The position numbers were made by a program, and so were the translations under genes. A DNA stretch of 64,000 nt. Source: Poriferisodalis sp965116715 (GTDB lineage: Bacteria; Actinomycetota; Acidimicrobiia; Acidimicrobiales; Poriferisodalaceae). Below, in pieces: positions 16,873 through 25,675 of this stretch. Under the pieces are notes generated by a model. It had not been told where the DNA came from. It did not search any database and saw only the letters and a program-made list of their open reading frames with translations. Where the stretch lies: NCBI GenBank assembly GCA_965116715.1, contig OZ220724.1, forward strand, positions 744,001 through 808,000. The letters run 5' to 3'. Positions within the stretch are counted from its first letter, which is position 1, and every line of letters starts with the position of its first letter.

Positions 16873-17637
16873 ATGATTGCGGCCACCGACATCGACCTGC
16901 GGCTCGGCGCCGTCGATGTCCTGTCCGGGGCGCAACTTCGCACCCGCCCCGGACAGGTCATCGGCCTCATCGGTCCCAACGGCAGTGGCAAATCGTCACT
17001 GCTGCGCTGCCTGTACGGGATGCTCCGGCCAAACAGAGGCGCTGTTCTTATCGATGACGTAGCGATCGGGTCAATGTCACAACGCTCGATCGCACGTGCG
17101 GTCGCCGTGGTGACTCAAGACGCCTCAGCCGACGGAGTCGACATCACCGTCGGCGAGTTTGTGCTCTTGGGTCGCCACGTTCATCGCGGCGACCATCAGG
17201 GCTTCACCGACGATGACCGCAAAGCCGTGCTCGACGGGCTGGAGATGGTGGACCTGTCGGGTTTCGCTGAGCGGAACCTCCACCATCTGTCAGGCGGTGA
17301 ACGCCAGCGCGTGATGATCGCCCGGTGCATCGCGCAGCAGAGCCCGGTCATCCTGCTCGACGAGCCCACCAATCATCTCGATGTCCGTTACCAGCACGAG
17401 GTGCTCACGCTCGTGCGGCAGCTCCAGAACGACACCATCGTGGTGCTCCACGATCTCAACCTCGCCAGCCGCTACTGCGATCATCTCGCTCTTCTCGACC
17501 GGGGCCGAGTAGTGCATCAGGGTCGGCCCGAAGACGTCCTGCACAGCGAGGTGCTCGAACCCGTCTACGGCATCGAGGTGCGACGGCTAGCGGACGGCCA
17601 GCACTCCCACCTCGCATTCGGCCCATCCTCGCTGTAG
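16873..17637 (+). CDS. FecE/BtuD-type ABC transporter ATP-binding protein
   Basis: A 254-residue ATPase with Walker A GPNGSGKSS, signature LSGGERQRV, Walker B VILLDEP and the H-loop VLHDLN. It energises the FecCD-type permease encoded two genes upstream. ATG 16873 lies 7 bp after the binding-protein stop. The gene ends 8 bp before the convergent Fur/Zur-type regulator gene. Confidence 0.92.
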   Translation: MIAATDIDLRLGAVDVLSGAQLRTRPGQVIGLIGPNGSGKSSLLRCLYGMLRPNRGAVLIDDVAIGSMSQRSIARAVAVVTQDASADGVDITVGEFVLLGRHVHRGDHQGFTDDDRKAVLDGLEMVDLSGFAERNLHHLSGGERQRVMIARCIAQQSPVILLDEPTNHLDVRYQHEVLTLVRQLQNDTIVVLHDLNLASRYCDHLALLDRGRVVHQGRPEDVLHSEVLEPVYGIEVRRLADGQHSHLAFGPSSL

Positions 17638-17644
17638 GCGCCGA

Positions 17645-18088
17645 TCAGTGGCACTTGGGGCACGTGCCGAACACGTCGAGCCGGTGGGTGCTCGGCTGGA
17701 ACCCGCTAGTGCCCAGCGCCTTGTCGAGTGATGTCTCGAGGCTGCGTTCGTCCGCAGCGGGCATGAAGAAGTCGTCGACGGTGCCGCACACGGTGCAGAT
17801 GGTGTGGTGGTGATGGCCGATGATGTCCTCAGAAAACTCGTAGCGAGTCGGATCATCGATGCCGACGACCCGTCGGACGATGCCCACGCTCTCGAGGTCG
17901 GCCATATTGCGGTAGAGCGAACTCTGAGTCAGGCGAGGACGGAGCTCGAGCATCTCGGGGATGGTCGCTGGTCGAGCGGCGCGAACCAGAAGTTCCACCA
18001 GCTCCCGCCGGCCCTTGGTGTAGAGCTGGCCGGCTTCGTGAAGGCGGGCCGACACCAACTCGTGGGTCTCGGCGAGTCGCTCGCCCAT
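17645..18088 (-). CDS. Fur-family metalloregulator, probably Zur
   Basis: A 147-residue Fur-family repressor. The winged helix (residues 25-85) contains TQSSLYRNMADLESVGIVRR. The dimerisation domain has GHHHHTICTVCG (C98, C101) and a C-terminal CPKC (C143, C146), which together form the structural zinc site. Zinc as co-repressor is inferred from the CobW-type GTPase and RibA in the apparent regulon; iron remains possible. It is divergent from ribA, and operator C in the shared promoter suggests autoregulation. Confidence 0.85.
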   Translation of the reverse strand: MGERLAETHELVSARLHEAGQLYTKGRRELVELLVRAARPATIPEMLELRPRLTQSSLYRNMADLESVGIVRRVVGIDDPTRYEFSEDIIGHHHHTICTVCGTVDDFFMPAADERSLETSLDKALGTSGFQPSTHRLDVFGTCPKCH

Positions 18089-18159
18089 CAGCGCATCCTA
18101 CAGAGGCCGTCCGTACCCAGAATGAAGGCGCAAGCCTGCCGCTCCTGGCCTGTTCTGTA

Positions 18160-18176
18160 GGAACAGTTCTCATTCT
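18160..18176. promoter_or_regulatory. Fur/Zur-type operator C (regulator-ribA intergenic)
   Basis: GGAACA-GTTCT-CATTCT matches GGAATG-N5-CATTCC at nine of twelve fixed positions. It lies between the divergent regulator and ribA genes, 43 bp before the ribA start. Confidence 0.5.
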
Positions 18177-18218
18177 GGTTAGAGTCCCGTCCGGTTTCCA
18201 TAGTCGAAACACACCCCC

Positions 18219-18899
18219 ATGAGCACGGCACCCGACGAAACCCCGCGCACCCTGGAACGGGTCGGCGAGGCCCAACTCCCGACGAAGCACGGCCTGTTCA
18301 CGATCTTCGCCTACATCGGAGAGGGTGTAGGCGAGCATGTGGCACTGCTCTTCGGCGATCCGCGCTCGCGTCGGAAGGTTCCTGTGCGTATGCACTCCTC
18401 GTGCGTCACCGGCGACGTGTTCGGCTCGTTGCGGTGCGACTGCGGGCAGCAGCTCGAGCTCGCGATCCAACACGTGACCTCCTCAGGAGCCGGCGCGATC
18501 CTCTATCTCGATCAGGAGGGCCGCGGGATCGGGCTCGCCAACAAGATCCGGGCCTACCAGTGCCAGGACACCGGCTTCGACACCGTGGACGCCAACACCA
18601 CGCTGGGTTTCGAGGCCGATCAGCGTGACTATGCGCCCGCGGCCTTGATCCTTCGTGACCTCGGCATCACAGACATCGATCTGCTCACCAACAACCCCCA
18701 CAAGGCAGCGAGCCTCCGCGAGAACGGGATCACCGTGGAACGCGTGCCTCTCGCGGTCGTGCCGAACCCTCACAACCACGGCTACCTCGAGACGAAGGCA
18801 CGCCGACTCGGCCATCAGCTTCCCGCCACGAACGGGCATGACCCGGCACCGGCACAGCAGCAGAGGAGAACCCGGAAAGATGAACACCTACACGCTTGA
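18219..18899 (+). CDS. ribA: GTP cyclohydrolase II
   Basis: A 226-residue zinc enzyme that opens GTP to the diaminopyrimidine precursor of riboflavin. The three zinc ligands are C62, C73 and C75 in HSSCVTGDVFGSLRCDCGQQ. The catalytic segment LDQEGRGIGLANKI follows, then LTNNPHK near the C-terminus. It lacks a RibB domain, so this is a stand-alone RibA. It starts at ATG 18219 and overlaps the next gene by 20 bp. The operator upstream suggests metal-responsive expression, perhaps a supplementary copy. Confidence 0.92.
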   Translation: MSTAPDETPRTLERVGEAQLPTKHGLFTIFAYIGEGVGEHVALLFGDPRSRRKVPVRMHSSCVTGDVFGSLRCDCGQQLELAIQHVTSSGAGAILYLDQEGRGIGLANKIRAYQCQDTGFDTVDANTTLGFEADQRDYAPAALILRDLGITDIDLLTNNPHKAASLRENGITVERVPLAVVPNPHNHGYLETKARRLGHQLPATNGHDPAPAQQQRRTRKDEHLHA

Positions 18900-20067
18900 A
18901 CCCATGCCCACCACCACCGCCGGCGAGGGCAGCGTCGCCGACCTGGCCCAGCACGTGCGGGCCCACGGCAGCCGTGCCTTCGTCGTGAGCGATCCGGGCG
19001 TGCGCGCTGCGGGCGTCCTCAACTCTGTTATCGACGCGCTTACGAAAGACGAGCTCGAGTGGACCGTCTTCGACGACGTGGACCCCAATCCGACGGACAC
19101 CAACGTCGCCGCCGGGGTGGAGTCGCTGCGAGGGTTCGGCACCGAGGGCACCGTGATGGTGCTCGTCGGAGGCGGATCGGTGATGGACTGCGGCAAGTAC
19201 ATCGCCATGGCCACGCCGTCAGGCATCGATGACACGTCGCTTGCGTTCTCGCCCGAGCTCGACGACGCCGACCGGATCGACTTCGCCACCCTGGCACCCC
19301 CGGCTCGGGCCAGTGCACCCTGCGTGCCCACGGTCGCCGTGCCCACAACCTCTGGCACGGCATCGGAGACCAATGGCGGCGGCCTGATCACCCGAAGCGA
19401 GGACCATCGCAAGCTGACCTTCAGTCACCCCGACGTTCGGCCACGCGCTGTCGTGCTGGATCCGCTGTTGACGGTCGGGCTCCCGTCGGGTGCTACGGCG
19501 GTGTGCGGCATGGATGTCTTGACGCACGCAATCGAGGCCTACACGTCCACCGCGGCGAACCCGTACGCAGACGGTCTCGCGCTGCACGCCATCCGGCTCA
19601 CCGGGCGGTGGCTTCCCCAAGCCGTCGCCGACGGCAGCGACATCGAGGCCCGGGCGTCGATGCAGATCGCGTCCCATCTCGCGGGCCGCGCCTTCTCGTC
19701 CGGCCCGCTGCTCGGGCTGGTGCACGCGACCGGTCATCCTGTTTCGGGCACCTTCGGAGCGGCCCACGGGCAGACGCTTGCCACCATGCTCCCGCACGTC
19801 ATGCGGTTCAACATCGAGACCGTCTCTGACCGGTACGCGGAGGTAGGCGCTGCGCTCGACGTTGCCCGCGATCCGCTGGCCGCCATCGAGGCAGTTGAGA
19901 CGTTGTCCGCAACCGTCGGAACCGACCGCTGCCTGAGCGACCTCGGCACCACGGCTGCCGACATCGACGCACTCACCACCGACGCGTTGCGCGACCTCAT
20001 CATCTTGAACACGCCGCGCTACCCGAGCCGGGAGGAAGTCCATGCGCTGTACGAACTGGCGCTGTAG
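18880..20067 (+). CDS. Iron-containing (group III) alcohol dehydrogenase
   Basis: A 395-residue Fe-ADH family enzyme, NAD(P)-dependent on alcohols, aldehydes or maleylacetate. Motifs include VLVGGGSVMDCGKYIA, VPTTSGTASETNGGGLI, MDVLTHAIEAY and LVHATGHPVSGTFGAAHGQ, with the metal-binding histidines in the last two. ATG 18880 has AGGAGA and GGAAAG upstream inside the ribA end. The 20-bp overlap with ribA suggests translational coupling. The substrate is unknown. Confidence 0.85.
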   Translation: MNTYTLEPMPTTTAGEGSVADLAQHVRAHGSRAFVVSDPGVRAAGVLNSVIDALTKDELEWTVFDDVDPNPTDTNVAAGVESLRGFGTEGTVMVLVGGGSVMDCGKYIAMATPSGIDDTSLAFSPELDDADRIDFATLAPPARASAPCVPTVAVPTTSGTASETNGGGLITRSEDHRKLTFSHPDVRPRAVVLDPLLTVGLPSGATAVCGMDVLTHAIEAYTSTAANPYADGLALHAIRLTGRWLPQAVADGSDIEARASMQIASHLAGRAFSSGPLLGLVHATGHPVSGTFGAAHGQTLATMLPHVMRFNIETVSDRYAEVGAALDVARDPLAAIEAVETLSATVGTDRCLSDLGTTAADIDALTTDALRDLIILNTPRYPSREEVHALYELAL

Positions 20068-20151
20068 TCCTCTCCGCAAGCCACGGCGTCGCAAGGGGGC
20101 CGAAACGCCGGTGAAGCGGCGCTGTCGCGACTCGGCTGCGAGACTCGGGCT

Positions 20152-20787
20152 ATGCCACTGACCCAGTACCGGATTGACCGCGACGGTGCAGACCGTCTCC
20201 TGTTCCTCATGCACGGCTACACCGCCGAACAGCACCACCTCGCGTCGTACGTGCCGCTGGTGGACCCAGACGAGCGCTTCACCGCGATCGCTCCGCGGGG
20301 ACCGATCGACATGCCCGACGGCGACGGCGCGGGCTGGTGGTCGATCGACCTCGACACCTTCGAGATGGATCTCTCACAGTTCGTGCCGTCGCTCGAGATG
20401 CTCGAGTCGCTCATCGCCGACGAAGCCGGCAAGGCCGGTGTGCCGCTCGAGCGGTGCATCGTGGGCGGGTTCAGCCAAGGCGGCTACCTGTCGCTGGCGC
20501 TCGCCGGCCGGCGCGACGCACCCCCCTACGCCGGCGTGTGGGCCATCTGCTGCGGCCTTCCGAGCGCACCAGGGCTCGACCTCGACCTGTCGGGCGGCGA
20601 CGGTCGACCGGCGCTGTTCCAGTGGGGAACCCGCGACATCTTCATCGGCCAGGAGCAGCCCAAAGAGGTGATCGCAGCCCTTTCCGACGGCGGGTGGGAT
20701 CTGCGGCATCACGCCTACGACATGGCGCACAGCCAGACCATCGAGATGATGATCGACGCCCGAGAGTGGCTCGCCGGCGTCCTCTGA
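20152..20787 (+). CDS. Phospholipase/carboxylesterase family alpha/beta hydrolase
   Basis: A 211-residue cytosolic serine hydrolase. The oxyanion strand is LLFLMHGYTA, the nucleophile elbow GGFSQGGY (S108), the acid D162 in GTRDIF and the histidine H193 in MAHSQ. Relatives hydrolyse short acyl esters or thioesters. It lies 84 bp after the Fe-ADH gene on the same strand and converges with the WD40 gene. Confidence 0.85.
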   Translation: MPLTQYRIDRDGADRLLFLMHGYTAEQHHLASYVPLVDPDERFTAIAPRGPIDMPDGDGAGWWSIDLDTFEMDLSQFVPSLEMLESLIADEAGKAGVPLERCIVGGFSQGGYLSLALAGRRDAPPYAGVWAICCGLPSAPGLDLDLSGGDGRPALFQWGTRDIFIGQEQPKEVIAALSDGGWDLRHHAYDMAHSQTIEMMIDAREWLAGVL

Positions 20788-20797
20788 GCTGTCCTTC

Positions 20798-21820
20798 TTA
20801 GAGAGCGAGTTTGACCAGGCCTCCGTCGGCCCGACCGACCAGGAGGCAGTCCTCGCTGACCCACCGGAGACGGCTGGTCGTCTCATCAGACTCGAGTGCG
20901 GTCACCGGAGACAGGTCTTCGCCGGCACGAGTCGGACTCGCCCACACAATGGTGCGGCCATCTCCTCCCCCCGTGGCGACAGACTTGCCGGAGGGATCCC
21001 AATCCAGGTCCTCAATGTGGTTGTCATGGCCGGAGGCAGCCGCCGGCGCGGTACCCGCAGGTCCCTTACCGCCGAAATCCCAGACGGTGAGCTCGCCGAG
21101 GCACGCAACCGCGAGCCATCGGCCGTCGTGGCGGAATCCGATGCGCTCGATTTTGGACGGATAGCCGGACATCGAGAGGTCCTTGCCGCTCCAGAGCCGC
21201 CACAGGTGCACGGTCGCGTCTTGGGCTCCCGCGCAGGCCCATGCCCCGTCGGGAGACATCGCCAGCGACAGCAGCGATCCCTTCCAGTCGAAGCGACGTT
21301 GGCGGCCGGTCCGTGGTCCAACAACGTCGTGCCAACCGATGCCGCCGTATGCGGTTGCGCCGACGCGGCTGCCGTCGGCTGACCAGGCGACTGCTGTCAC
21401 CGTCGAGGGTTGATCGTCGAAGTCGTGGAGAATCGTGCCGTCTTGGTCGGTGATGAGAAGGTGCCGTCCGGCGCCGATCGCAAGCACAGGAGCGTTCGGC
21501 GACCAGGCCAGTGCCGTCACCCAGGCCGATGTGTCGATAACGCCCTGAGCAGCTCCGGTGCGGTCGTATATCCGCACGCAACCGTCCTGGCCACCGACCG
21601 ACACGCGGCTGCCATCGAATGACCAGGCAGCGCTCAGCACTCCCATCTCATGGCGTTCCAGCGCTGTGGCCGAACCGTCGTCGACGTCGATGAGGGCAGC
21701 GTCACCGCCTAGGGATCCCACCACCGCTTGGCCATGGTCCCGGTACACCTCGAGGACCTGCACGTAGTCGTCGACGTCCACCCGCCACTGCGCAATGGGT
21801 GATGTCGCAGCGTCGGTCAT
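20798..21820 (-). CDS. WD40 repeat protein coupled to CobW-type GTPase
   Basis: A 340-residue protein with about six to seven WD40-like blades. They recur as [V/I]xAxAWSxDGSRV...[I/V]xD units, for example LSAAWSFDGSRVSVGG, VTALAWSPNAPVLAIG, VTAVAWSADGSRVGA and DLDWDPSGKSVATGG. It has no signal peptide and probably forms a protein-binding propeller. Its ATG (21818-21820) overlaps the GTPase stop as ATGA, so the two are translationally coupled and likely work together. Confidence 0.85.
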   Translation of the reverse strand: MTDAATSPIAQWRVDVDDYVQVLEVYRDHGQAVVGSLGGDAALIDVDDGSATALERHEMGVLSAAWSFDGSRVSVGGQDGCVRIYDRTGAAQGVIDTSAWVTALAWSPNAPVLAIGAGRHLLITDQDGTILHDFDDQPSTVTAVAWSADGSRVGATAYGGIGWHDVVGPRTGRQRRFDWKGSLLSLAMSPDGAWACAGAQDATVHLWRLWSGKDLSMSGYPSKIERIGFRHDGRWLAVACLGELTVWDFGGKGPAGTAPAAASGHDNHIEDLDWDPSGKSVATGGGDGRTIVWASPTRAGEDLSPVTALESDETTSRLRWVSEDCLLVGRADGGLVKLAL

Positions 21821-22800
21821 ACCAGGCAGGACCTGAAGCTGGCCTCCAGTGACTCTCGGTCGAGGTTGCGTCCGATGAATACGAGGCGGTTGCGTCGTTC
21901 CTCGCCGTCTGCCCACACGCCTTGAGGCTGGCCGTCAAGCAACATGTGGACGCCCTGGAACACGTACCGCTCGTCCCAGCCGGCAATCGACAGGATGCCC
22001 TTTGAGCGGAAGATGTCGGTTCCCTTCGTGCGCAGGAGATCGCCCAGCCATTCATTCAGCCGGTCGACATCGAGGTCGCCATCGGCTTCGATTCCCACCG
22101 ATGTCACGCTGAGATCGTGCTGATGTTCGGCATCGGGGTCGAGGAACTCGGGATCGTCGGCCAACACACGATCGAGCGAGAACGCGCCGACCTCGAGGAT
22201 GGCATCAAGGTCGACCTTTCCGTGCTGAGTCCGGATAATCGGCGGCAGTGGGTTGATCTGCCGGATGCGGGTTTCAACATCGTCCAACTCGTTGGTGTCG
22301 GCGAGGTCGATCTTGTTGAGCACGACCCGATCAGCGAACGCCAGCTGCTCGACGGCTTCGTTTTCGACCCCTTCGGGCTTCTCTTCGTCCAGATGCGGAA
22401 CCAGATGCTTGGCGTCGACCACCGTGACGATGGCATCGAGCCGCAACTGGGCTGACATCTCATCGTCGACGAAGAACGTCTGAGCCACCGGTGCCGGGTC
22501 GGCCAGTCCCGTCGTCTCGATGAGGATCTGGTCGAACCGGTCCTTGCGCCGCATCAGGTTGCCGAGAATGCGGATCAGATCGCCTCGAACGGTGCAGCAG
22601 ATGCAGCCGTTGTTCATCTCGAAGATCTCTTCCTCGGCATCGAGGACGATGGCATCGTCGATGCCGACCTCGCCGAACTCGTTCTCGATCACTGCAATCC
22701 GCTTGCCGTGCTGCTCGGTGAGGATGTGATTCAACAACGTTGTCTTGCCCGCGCCGAGAAAGCCCGTCAGCACCGTCACAGGAACTCGCTCATCAACCAT
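21817..22800 (-). CDS. CobW/COG0523-family GTPase (metallochaperone type)
   Basis: A 327-residue G3E GTPase. It has P-loop GFLGAGKTT (about 13-21), the metal-binding CxCC motif (C66, C68, C69 in NNGCICC), ETTGLADPAP, the NKID guanine site and a CobW C-terminal domain ending in FIGRNLDRE. Such proteins deliver zinc (or cobalt) to client enzymes, often under Zur control. ATG 22798-22800 is preferred because the start-like codons further upstream lie inside operator D. Confidence 0.9.
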   Translation of the reverse strand: MVDERVPVTVLTGFLGAGKTTLLNHILTEQHGKRIAVIENEFGEVGIDDAIVLDAEEEIFEMNNGCICCTVRGDLIRILGNLMRRKDRFDQILIETTGLADPAPVAQTFFVDDEMSAQLRLDAIVTVVDAKHLVPHLDEEKPEGVENEAVEQLAFADRVVLNKIDLADTNELDDVETRIRQINPLPPIIRTQHGKVDLDAILEVGAFSLDRVLADDPEFLDPDAEHQHDLSVTSVGIEADGDLDVDRLNEWLGDLLRTKGTDIFRSKGILSIAGWDERYVFQGVHMLLDGQPQGVWADGEERRNRLVFIGRNLDRESLEASFRSCLV

Positions 22801-22809
22801 GACGTTGAT

Positions 22810-22828
22810 GGTAATGATTCCCATTCCC
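22810..22828. promoter_or_regulatory. Fur/Zur-type operator D (CobW promoter)
   Basis: GGTAATG-ATTCC-CATTCCC has near-perfect arms and fits the same core spacing as operators A to C. It ends 10 bp upstream of the chosen GTPase start. Confidence 0.6.
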
Positions 22829-22849
22829 ATATGCACCGGTCGCCGACGG

Positions 22850-24127
22850 TCAGGGGCCCAACGCCGTAACTGGGATGACTGCTATGCCGTCTGGCAGCTC
22901 GACGCCGACGCCAGTCGCAGTGATGACCGCCAGCTTGACGGGATTGCCCATCTTGCCGACATCGACCCGATCCCTCAGATTGCGCAGCGAGTTCACCGCT
23001 TCGGCAACTCCATCGTCGCTTCCGAGCTTGACCTCGAATGCCGCCCACTCCCCGTCAGCCCGTTCCAAGATCACATCGACTTCCAAGCCGTACTCGTCCC
23101 GGTAATGCGAGAGCTGGCATCCCTCGAGTTGCGAATAGACCCGCAGATCCCGCACCACCAGCGACTCGAAGAGCAATCCGAAGAACTCCAAGTCGGCCCG
23201 CAGCCGAACACTGTTGGTCCGCAAGGCGGCGACGGCGAGCGACGGGCACACAAAATGCCGAGTTGGAGTGGTCCGCAACGCAATTCGAGATCGCAGGTGT
23301 GGCTGCCATGCCAGCAGGTCTTCGACGACAAACAGCCGCTCTAGGGCCTGCAGGTAGCTCTTCACCGTCCGGGGATGCACCGGCACTTCCCGATCTCCTG
23401 ACGCATCCGCGGCAATCGTCGCATAGGAGGCTTTCGTGGCGACATTTCGTCCCAGCGATGCCAGCACCCGCCGTACCCCCACGGGGTCCCGCCGCACGTC
23501 GTCGACCAAAGCGATGTCGGTCCTGCTGATGTCGTCTAGGTAGTTGCGCAAGTACCTCTGGGCCGCTGCAGGTGCCGTGGCGACGATCCTGGGCCAGCCT
23601 CCCCGACAGACGAGGTCGACGATGTCGGAAATCTCGTTGCCGGGACGCTCAGGCCGACAGCGCTCGCCATCGAGCATTCTCGCCAGCGACACGCTGCCGT
23701 CGGACTCCCCGGACTCGAATAGCGACATGGGTCGCATCCGCACCCGTGCGACTCGCCCCGCACCCGAATGCCGGGTGATCTCGTCGGGCGGGTTGGCCGA
23801 TCCGGTGAGTATGAACTGGCCCATCTGCGCCCGTTCATCGCAGGCTCTCCGCATGGGATTCCAAATGCCGGGAACCTGCTGCCACTCGTCCAACAGGCGC
23901 GGCACGGCTCCGTCGAGCAGCCTCGATGGATCAACCGAAGCGGCCAAGCGAGCACCGGGCATCGTGTCGAGCAGCGCCTCGCTGAGCGCGAAGCGCTTGC
24001 CGGTCCAGGTCTTGCCGCTGGCACGCGGGCCGTCCAGAAGCACAGCGGGGCTGGCTTGCAAGGTTTCAGACACTTCCCGATCAACAACACGAGGTCGATA
24101 CCCGACTGGGGCTAGCGTGTCAGCCAC
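22850..24127 (-). CDS. AAA-family ATPase with DUF4143 domain
   Basis: A 425-residue protein. The AAA_14 ATPase carries Walker A GPRASGKTW, a Walker B-like LLDEWQQVP, and ILTGSANPP. It is followed by a DUF4143 domain with VHPRTVKSYLQALERLFVVEDLLAW and the nuclease-like GLLFESLVVRDL...VDVILER...AFEVKLG ending. These proteins are common, often mobile, and of unsettled function; the C-terminal D/E-xK pattern recalls PD-(D/E)XK folds. It starts at GTG 24125-24127. Confidence 0.85.
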   Translation of the reverse strand: MADTLAPVGYRPRVVDREVSETLQASPAVLLDGPRASGKTWTGKRFALSEALLDTMPGARLAASVDPSRLLDGAVPRLLDEWQQVPGIWNPMRRACDERAQMGQFILTGSANPPDEITRHSGAGRVARVRMRPMSLFESGESDGSVSLARMLDGERCRPERPGNEISDIVDLVCRGGWPRIVATAPAAAQRYLRNYLDDISRTDIALVDDVRRDPVGVRRVLASLGRNVATKASYATIAADASGDREVPVHPRTVKSYLQALERLFVVEDLLAWQPHLRSRIALRTTPTRHFVCPSLAVAALRTNSVRLRADLEFFGLLFESLVVRDLRVYSQLEGCQLSHYRDEYGLEVDVILERADGEWAAFEVKLGSDDGVAEAVNSLRNLRDRVDVGKMGNPVKLAVITATGVGVELPDGIAVIPVTALGP

Positions 24128-24237
24128 GCTACCAGAGTCTAGCGAAGTGCTGATTTACTGTCACCTAGAGTGCTGAAAAAGTGCTCCTGCAGATGCAGAA
24201 ACACTGGTCCGATGGCACGCAGGTCGTGATCATGCGC

Positions 24238-24324
24238 TCAGCCGCCGTCGACATGGATCGTCTGGCCGGCATACGTGCATGACGACAACGAGCTGACTCT
24301 TGGCACCGCAGACCCAATTGGTCT
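24238..24324 (-). pseudogene. Remnant of a short-chain dehydrogenase C-terminus
   Basis: Twenty-eight codons ending in a stop read RPIGSA ... AGQTIHVDGG, the characteristic last segment of SDR enzymes (xRxGxPEEVA...GQxixVDGG), but with the middle shortened. No further SDR motifs (TGxxxGIG, YxxxK) are found upstream in this frame, so the rest of the gene has been lost. Confidence 0.45.
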
Positions 24325-24389
24325 CCCGCAGCCCGATCTCACCGCAATCCGACTGGTTTCGCCCTCACGACGACCTGAGATGGCCGCGG

Positions 24390-25073
24390 CTAGTCGATGC
24401 GGACGGTGAACTCGAGTCCGCCGCTGAAGGGCAGGGTCATCGTGCGGAGCTTGTTGGCGGGGTTGTTGAGGAACTCGAAGTAGGGCTGGTAGCCCTCTGC
24501 GGAGGAGATGGTGTTGTCGGTGACGACGACTGCTCCGGGGCGCAGGGCCGGGGCGACCAGTTCGAGCGCGTCGAGAGCGACATGCCAGATGTCGACGAGC
24601 AGGAAATCGACCGGTCCCCCGCAGTCGACCAGCGTCTCGCGCAGATCGCCCTCCCTGAGCTCGATCCAGCCAGCCAGACCGGCTTCTTCGAAGTTGGCCC
24701 GGGCAACGGCCGCCTTGGCTGGCTCGTACTCGGTTCCGATGACCACGCCATCGTCATGACCGTTGTCCCGCACGGCGGCTGCCAAGTACAGGGTGGACAC
24801 TCCGTGGGACGTCCCCGCTTCGACCACGCGGCGAGCACCCAGAGCACGGCAGACCTGGTAGCAGAACATGGCCTTGTCGCGGTCCAGCGCAACCAGCTTG
24901 TCGGTGAGGTACTGGCGCATGTCGTCGTCGAAGCCGTGCTGGGTTCGGTCGCGGCCACTGGCTCGCCGCGCCTCGGTGAAGAACGCCGATGTCTCGGCGC
25001 CCTGCGAGTCGCTCTGGTCGTGCAGCCGGTCGAGCAGTGCCTCAAGCCCCGGGTCGTGCAGCGGTGACGTCAT
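24390..25073 (-). CDS. Class I SAM-dependent O-methyltransferase
   Basis: A 227-residue methyltransferase. SAM motif I is VVEAGTSHGVSTLYLAAA, the acidic loop follows at VIGTEYEP, and DFLLVDIWH and GAVVVTDNTI are the post-motifs of COMT-like enzymes. Catechol-type or small-molecule O-methylation is likely, but the substrate is unknown. ATG 25071-25073 has a strong GGGAGGAA. It stands alone between the SDR remnant and the toxin gene. Confidence 0.8.
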   Translation of the reverse strand: MTSPLHDPGLEALLDRLHDQSDSQGAETSAFFTEARRASGRDRTQHGFDDDMRQYLTDKLVALDRDKAMFCYQVCRALGARRVVEAGTSHGVSTLYLAAAVRDNGHDDGVVIGTEYEPAKAAVARANFEEAGLAGWIELREGDLRETLVDCGGPVDFLLVDIWHVALDALELVAPALRPGAVVVTDNTISSAEGYQPYFEFLNNPANKLRTMTLPFSGGLEFTVRID

Positions 25074-25133
25074 ACGGTTCCTCCCTCGATTGCCGAGTGT
25101 CGTCGTCCGAGGTTCTCGGCTTCTGGCCAGCGG

Positions 25134-25451
25134 TCAAACACCCAGGATGGCTCGCAGGCCGTCGTCGATGGCGTTGACCAGGGCCCGGGGCAGCCGGCCC
25201 ACCCGCTCCCCCAGCCAGGAGCGGTCGATCAGTTCCAGTCCGAGCGGCACCGCAACGGAGTCCGTCGGCAGGCCGGTCGTCGCAGCATCGAGCAGGACAT
25301 TGCCGGCGAGACCGGCTCGATCGAGATTCGAGGTCAAGGGCACCACATGGGTCTGCCAGACGTCCACGCCGAGAACGTCATCGGAGGACACGACCACACA
25401 CGGCCGGCGCTTGTCGAGATCGATCCAGTAGACCCCGCCGCGCGCTACCAC
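25134..25451 (-). CDS. PemK/MazF-family toxin
   Basis: A 105-residue mRNA interferase. It begins at GTG 25449-25451 with VARGGVYWIDLDKRRPCVVVSSDDV, followed by VVPLTSNLDRA and the C-terminal LGERVGRLPRALVNAIDDGLRAILGV region of the MazF fold. The catalytic Arg and Thr are represented in RRPCV and PLTSN. The start overlaps the antitoxin stop by 7 bp, giving translational coupling. Confidence 0.88.
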   Translation of the reverse strand: MVARGGVYWIDLDKRRPCVVVSSDDVLGVDVWQTHVVPLTSNLDRAGLAGNVLLDAATTGLPTDSVAVPLGLELIDRSWLGERVGRLPRALVNAIDDGLRAILGV

Positions 25452-25675
25452 GGCGCAGATCGATCCATCCGCTCGCCGACCGCCGCGGCGTCGTCGCGAG
25501 TCGGCCTCGCATGCGCCGCCAGTGCTGCATCCGCCAGGAGCTGATCGGCGAACGATCTCGTCGCCTGGGCCGCGTGGAGTCGGAGCTGATCGGTAACCCA
25601 CCTCGAGAACGGCACATGCAGGCCGTCGATGATCGGCACGACGTCATCAGGCACACTGATCGTTTTGTTGGGCAC
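25445..25675 (-). CDS. Antitoxin of the PemK/MazF module
   Basis: A 76-residue protein, N-terminal PNKTISVPDDVVPIIDGL resembling a MazE/RHH-like DNA-binding strand, then a helical tail rich in Ala that would bind the toxin. GTG at 25673-25675 is preferred: a TATAAT box (read on this strand, 25687-25682) lies 7 nt upstream, so the mRNA would be leaderless. A TTG at 25708 is in frame but would place the palindrome inside the gene. Confidence 0.75.
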   Translation of the reverse strand: MPNKTISVPDDVVPIIDGLHVPFSRWVTDQLRLHAAQATRSFADQLLADAALAAHARPTRDDAAAVGERMDRSAPW

